Part shown: piece after piece, positions 7,131 through 9,143 of the stretch
Numbering within the stretch: position 1 is the stretch's first letter
Layout: each line of letters begins with the position of its first letter
Notes under the pieces: generated by a model
Told to the model about the DNA's origin: nothing
What the model saw: the letters and a program-made list of their open reading frames with translations, nothing else
The model's database searches: none
Position numbers and translations under genes: made by a program
Assembly: GCA_003157225.1 (NCBI GenBank)
Contig: PMIZ01000205.1
Span: forward strand, 1-9,143
Direction of reading: 5' to 3'
DNA length: 9,143 bases
Source: Actinomycetota bacterium
GTDB lineage: Bacteria > Actinomycetota > Thermoleophilia > RBG-16-64-13

Positions 7131-8528
7131 ATGCGGCGGCGGGCGGTCTCTCCACCGCGTCTCTACGTGCATACGCTCGGTTGTCCCAAGAACGAGGCCG
7201 ACAGCCGGGCCTTGGCACGGTCGCTGGCCGGCTCTGGGGCCGTCCTGGTGTCCGATCCCGAGGAGGCTTCGCACATTCTTCTCAACACCTGCGGCTTCAT
7301 TCGTGAAGCCAAAGAGGAATCGATCGCGGCCATTCTCGACGCGTGTGCGTCGTATCCGGAAAAGAAGGTTCTCGTGATGGGCTGCCTGGTGGAAAGGTAC
7401 CGGGACGAGCTGCAGTCCGGCATCCCGGAGGTGGCGGGATGGTTTGGATTCGGCGGCGGAGCGGGCGAGGCCGACCTGCCGCGGATGCTGAAGAGAGAAC
7501 TTGCCCGCGACGACCGCGGGAACAGCGACGCCATGGACGATGACGGTGGAGGCAGTGGGTTGGCAGCCCGGGCTCCGGCCGGTGGCCCGGCGCTAGCGGC
7601 TACCCCCAGCACATGTCTCTCTTACGCTTACCTCAAGATCTCGGACGGCTGCGACGAGCCCTGTGCCTTCTGCGCGATCCCCTCCATCAAAGGCGGCTAC
7701 CACTCGCTCAGCACGGAGGGCATCCTGCACGAGGCAGACGCCTGTCTTGCCGAAGGAGCCCGGGAATTGGTGCTGGTCGGCCAGGACACGACGCTCTGGA
7801 AGGATGGCGAGCTCGACTTGGCGGGGCTCATCGGCTTGCTGGCTCGCGATGAGCGGGTGCGCCGGTTGCGGGTCATGTACCTGCAGCCCGAGCGGGTGGA
7901 GGATGGGTTCCTGCGCTACATGGCCGGCCAGCCGAAACTATGCCGCTACCTGGACGTGCCCTTCCAACACTCACATCCCGACGTTCTACGGAGGATGGGC
8001 CGCGGCGGAGACGGCGACTTCCACCTGCGCCTGCTGGAGCGGGCTCGCCGGCTCATGCCCGACCTCTCGGCGCGGACGTCTCTCATCGTCGGCTTTCCAG
8101 GCGAGACCGACGAGCATTTCGAGCACCTCCTCCGTTTCGTCGAGCAAGCAGGGTTTGATTACGCGGGTGGCTTCGTATACAGTCCGGAGGAGGGGACACC
8201 TGCCGCCAACCTCAGGCCGCGGGTCCGCAGGCCGGTGGCGCTCCAGAGGCTGAACCGGCTCAACACTGTGCTGCTGACGTGTTCCGAACGTAGGCGCCAC
8301 GCATTGGTGGGCTCCCGAGTCGAGGTGATGATCGATTCCCTGGGGACGGAGGAGCTGGACGAGGGCGTGACGGCGGTGGGTCGGACGGCCGGGCAGGCCC
8401 CGGATGTGGACGGAGTGACCTATGTCGAGGGGGAGCTTCCCGAAGGGATCGTGCCGGGTGATATGGTCATGGTGACTGTAGAGAGCGTCGTTGGCTTCGA
8501 CCTGGTGGGAAGGTGCGATGCGTCCTAA
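7131..8528 (+). CDS. rimO: Ribosomal protein S12 methylthiotransferase RimO
   Basis: RimO is a radical-SAM enzyme with two [4Fe-4S] clusters that adds a methylthio group to a conserved aspartate of ribosomal protein S12 (Asp88/89 in E. coli numbering). The 465-residue protein has the N-terminal UPF0004 domain with auxiliary-cluster cysteines Cys18 (LGCPKN), Cys54 (NTCGF) and Cys85 (MGCL). The radical-SAM CxxxCxxC motif is at Cys174, Cys178 and Cys181 (SDGCDEPCAFCAIP). A C-terminal TRAM domain (about 395-462) contains GRTAGQAPDVDG. LGCPKNEADS and the TRAM sequence favour RimO over MiaB or MtaB. An acidic then Gly/Ala-rich stretch (about 121-162) makes the spacing between the two cluster motifs about 20 residues longer than in E. 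coli RimO. The ATG follows the rodZ stop by one base and has no strong ribosome binding site, which suggests translational re-initiation. Confidence 0.95.
   Translation: MRRRAVSPPRLYVHTLGCPKNEADSRALARSLAGSGAVLVSDPEEASHILLNTCGFIREAKEESIAAILDACASYPEKKVLVMGCLVERYRDELQSGIPEVAGWFGFGGGAGEADLPRMLKRELARDDRGNSDAMDDDGGGSGLAARAPAGGPALAATPSTCLSYAYLKISDGCDEPCAFCAIPSIKGGYHSLSTEGILHEADACLAEGARELVLVGQDTTLWKDGELDLAGLIGLLARDERVRRLRVMYLQPERVEDGFLRYMAGQPKLCRYLDVPFQHSHPDVLRRMGRGGDGDFHLRLLERARRLMPDLSARTSLIVGFPGETDEHFEHLLRFVEQAGFDYAGGFVYSPEEGTPAANLRPRVRRPVALQRLNRLNTVLLTCSERRRHALVGSRVEVMIDSLGTEELDEGVTAVGRTAGQAPDVDGVTYVEGELPEGIVPGDMVMVTVESVVGFDLVGRCDAS
8507..8513 (+). promoter_or_regulatory. ribosome binding site deciding the pgsA start
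   Basis: GGGAAGG lies 4 bases before the ATG at 8518, inside the end of rimO. It supports this ATG over the upstream in-frame start at 8491, which would add nine residues (MASTWWEGA) with no match to the family's usual N-terminus. Confidence 0.5.
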
Positions 8529-9096
8529 CCTGCCCAATTCGATAAGCATCTTCCGGGTGCTGATGATCCCGGTGTTCATGGTGTTCGTGCTGATCGACAC
8601 GCCCGTCGGACGCGTCGTCGCGGTGTGCGCGTTCGTAGTAGCTTCGCTCAGCGACTTCGTCGACGGGTACCTGGCGCGGCGCCGGCATCAGACCACTATT
8701 CTGGGCGCCTTCTTGGACCCTTTGGCCGACAAGCTGCTGGTGGCGGCAGCGCTGGTGTCACTGGTGTCACTGAATAAGCTGTCCGCCTGGATTGCTATGG
8801 TTGTGTTGGCACGTGAATTGGCCGTATCGGGGTTGCGGATGGTCGCCGCGGTGGAGAACGTCGTGATCTACGCCAGCGTGTGGGGCAAGGTCAAGACGAA
8901 TCTGCAGATGTTCACACTGGCGGCTCTCGTCATCACGCCGGAGCTGTTTCGGTACTCGTGGAAGTTGGGCGGGCACCATGTGACCTGGTACTTCGTGATC
9001 GTGATGCTGGTGGTGACTGTCGGCAGCGGCATCGAGTACTTCGTCAGGGCCCGGCAGAGCCTGCGCGGGCGCCCCGCGCCGGCCAGCGTGGAGTAG
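8518..9096 (+). CDS. pgsA: CDP-diacylglycerol-glycerol-3-phosphate 3-phosphatidyltransferase
   Basis: PgsA makes phosphatidylglycerol phosphate from CDP-diacylglycerol and glycerol 3-phosphate at the cytoplasmic membrane, the committed step to phosphatidylglycerol and cardiolipin. The protein has 192 residues, a normal length. It carries the complete CDP-alcohol phosphotransferase signature D(x2)DG(x2)AR(x8)G(x3)D(x3)D with Asp46, Asp49, Gly50, Arg54, Gly63, Asp67 and Asp71. The start NLPNSISIFRVLMIP and the downstream LARELAVSGLR and GKVKTNLQM are typical of PgsA rather than of phosphatidylserine or phosphatidylinositol phosphate synthases. Several hydrophobic membrane helices are evident (about 13-26, 31-46, 73-100, 125-140 and 155-175). 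Its start overlaps the rimO stop by 11 bases. In related genomes cinA and recA often follow, but they are not in this window. Confidence 0.95.
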   Translation: MRPNLPNSISIFRVLMIPVFMVFVLIDTPVGRVVAVCAFVVASLSDFVDGYLARRRHQTTILGAFLDPLADKLLVAAALVSLVSLNKLSAWIAMVVLARELAVSGLRMVAAVENVVIYASVWGKVKTNLQMFTLAALVITPELFRYSWKLGGHHVTWYFVIVMLVVTVGSGIEYFVRARQSLRGRPAPASVE

Positions 9097-9143
9097 CGCG
9101 CTATCCGGTCGGGAGTACAGCCACACCACCGAGCGAGCGAGGG

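Noticed and set aside
7986..8600. Minus-strand open frame of 204 codons across rimO and pgsA
   Set aside because: It is antisense to the conserved RimO radical-SAM/TRAM region, with biased composition and no motif.
9097..9143. Terminator or start of a further gene after pgsA
   Set aside because: The 47 bases show no hairpin with a T-run and no start with a ribosome binding site; the window ends too soon to judge.

Overview
The window is a compact, GC-rich, single-strand run of seven housekeeping genes, all on the + strand: dapB (5'-truncated by the window edge), rnj, ftsK, mnmH/selU, rodZ-like, rimO and pgsA. The high GC content, frequent GTG starts and the order rnj-ftsK-(rodZ)-rimO-pgsA suggest a high-GC Gram-positive lineage. 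A deep-branching Actinomycetota (Thermoleophilia, Rubrobacteria or Coriobacteriia-like) is the best guess. A high-GC Firmicutes-type lineage cannot be excluded, because the same gene order occurs there. This assignment is inference from gene order and composition, not from a marker search.

Layout: positions 2-646 hold the C-terminal four-fifths or so of dihydrodipicolinate reductase. A gap of 85 bases (647-731) is the only real intergenic space; it carries a weak promoter-like sequence at its left edge, the probable rnj ribosome binding site and a short palindrome. From 732 to 9096 the genes are packed almost without gaps: rnj to ftsK has 3 bases between, ftsK/mnmH overlap by about 20, mnmH/rodZ overlap by 17, rodZ to rimO has 1 base between, and rimO/pgsA overlap by 11. 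This is best read as one operon with translational coupling. The last 47 bases (9097-9143) hold nothing I can identify.

Functionally the genes cover lysine/diaminopimelate synthesis (dapB), mRNA and rRNA processing (rnj), chromosome translocation at the septum (ftsK), wobble-uridine selenation of tRNA (mnmH), cell-shape scaffolding (rodZ-like), methylthiolation of ribosomal protein S12 (rimO) and phosphatidylglycerol synthesis (pgsA). They form a growth, translation and envelope cluster rather than one pathway.

I found no mobile element, CRISPR array, RNA gene, defence system or undescribed system. The most unusual feature is the selenium-dependent tRNA gene mnmH, spliced with overlaps on both sides into an otherwise conventional ftsK-rodZ-rimO-pgsA order. 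Secondary points are the lack of dapA between dapB and rnj, an extra acidic/Gly/Ala linker in RimO, and a G-rich stretch that coincides with a changed motif in MnmH.
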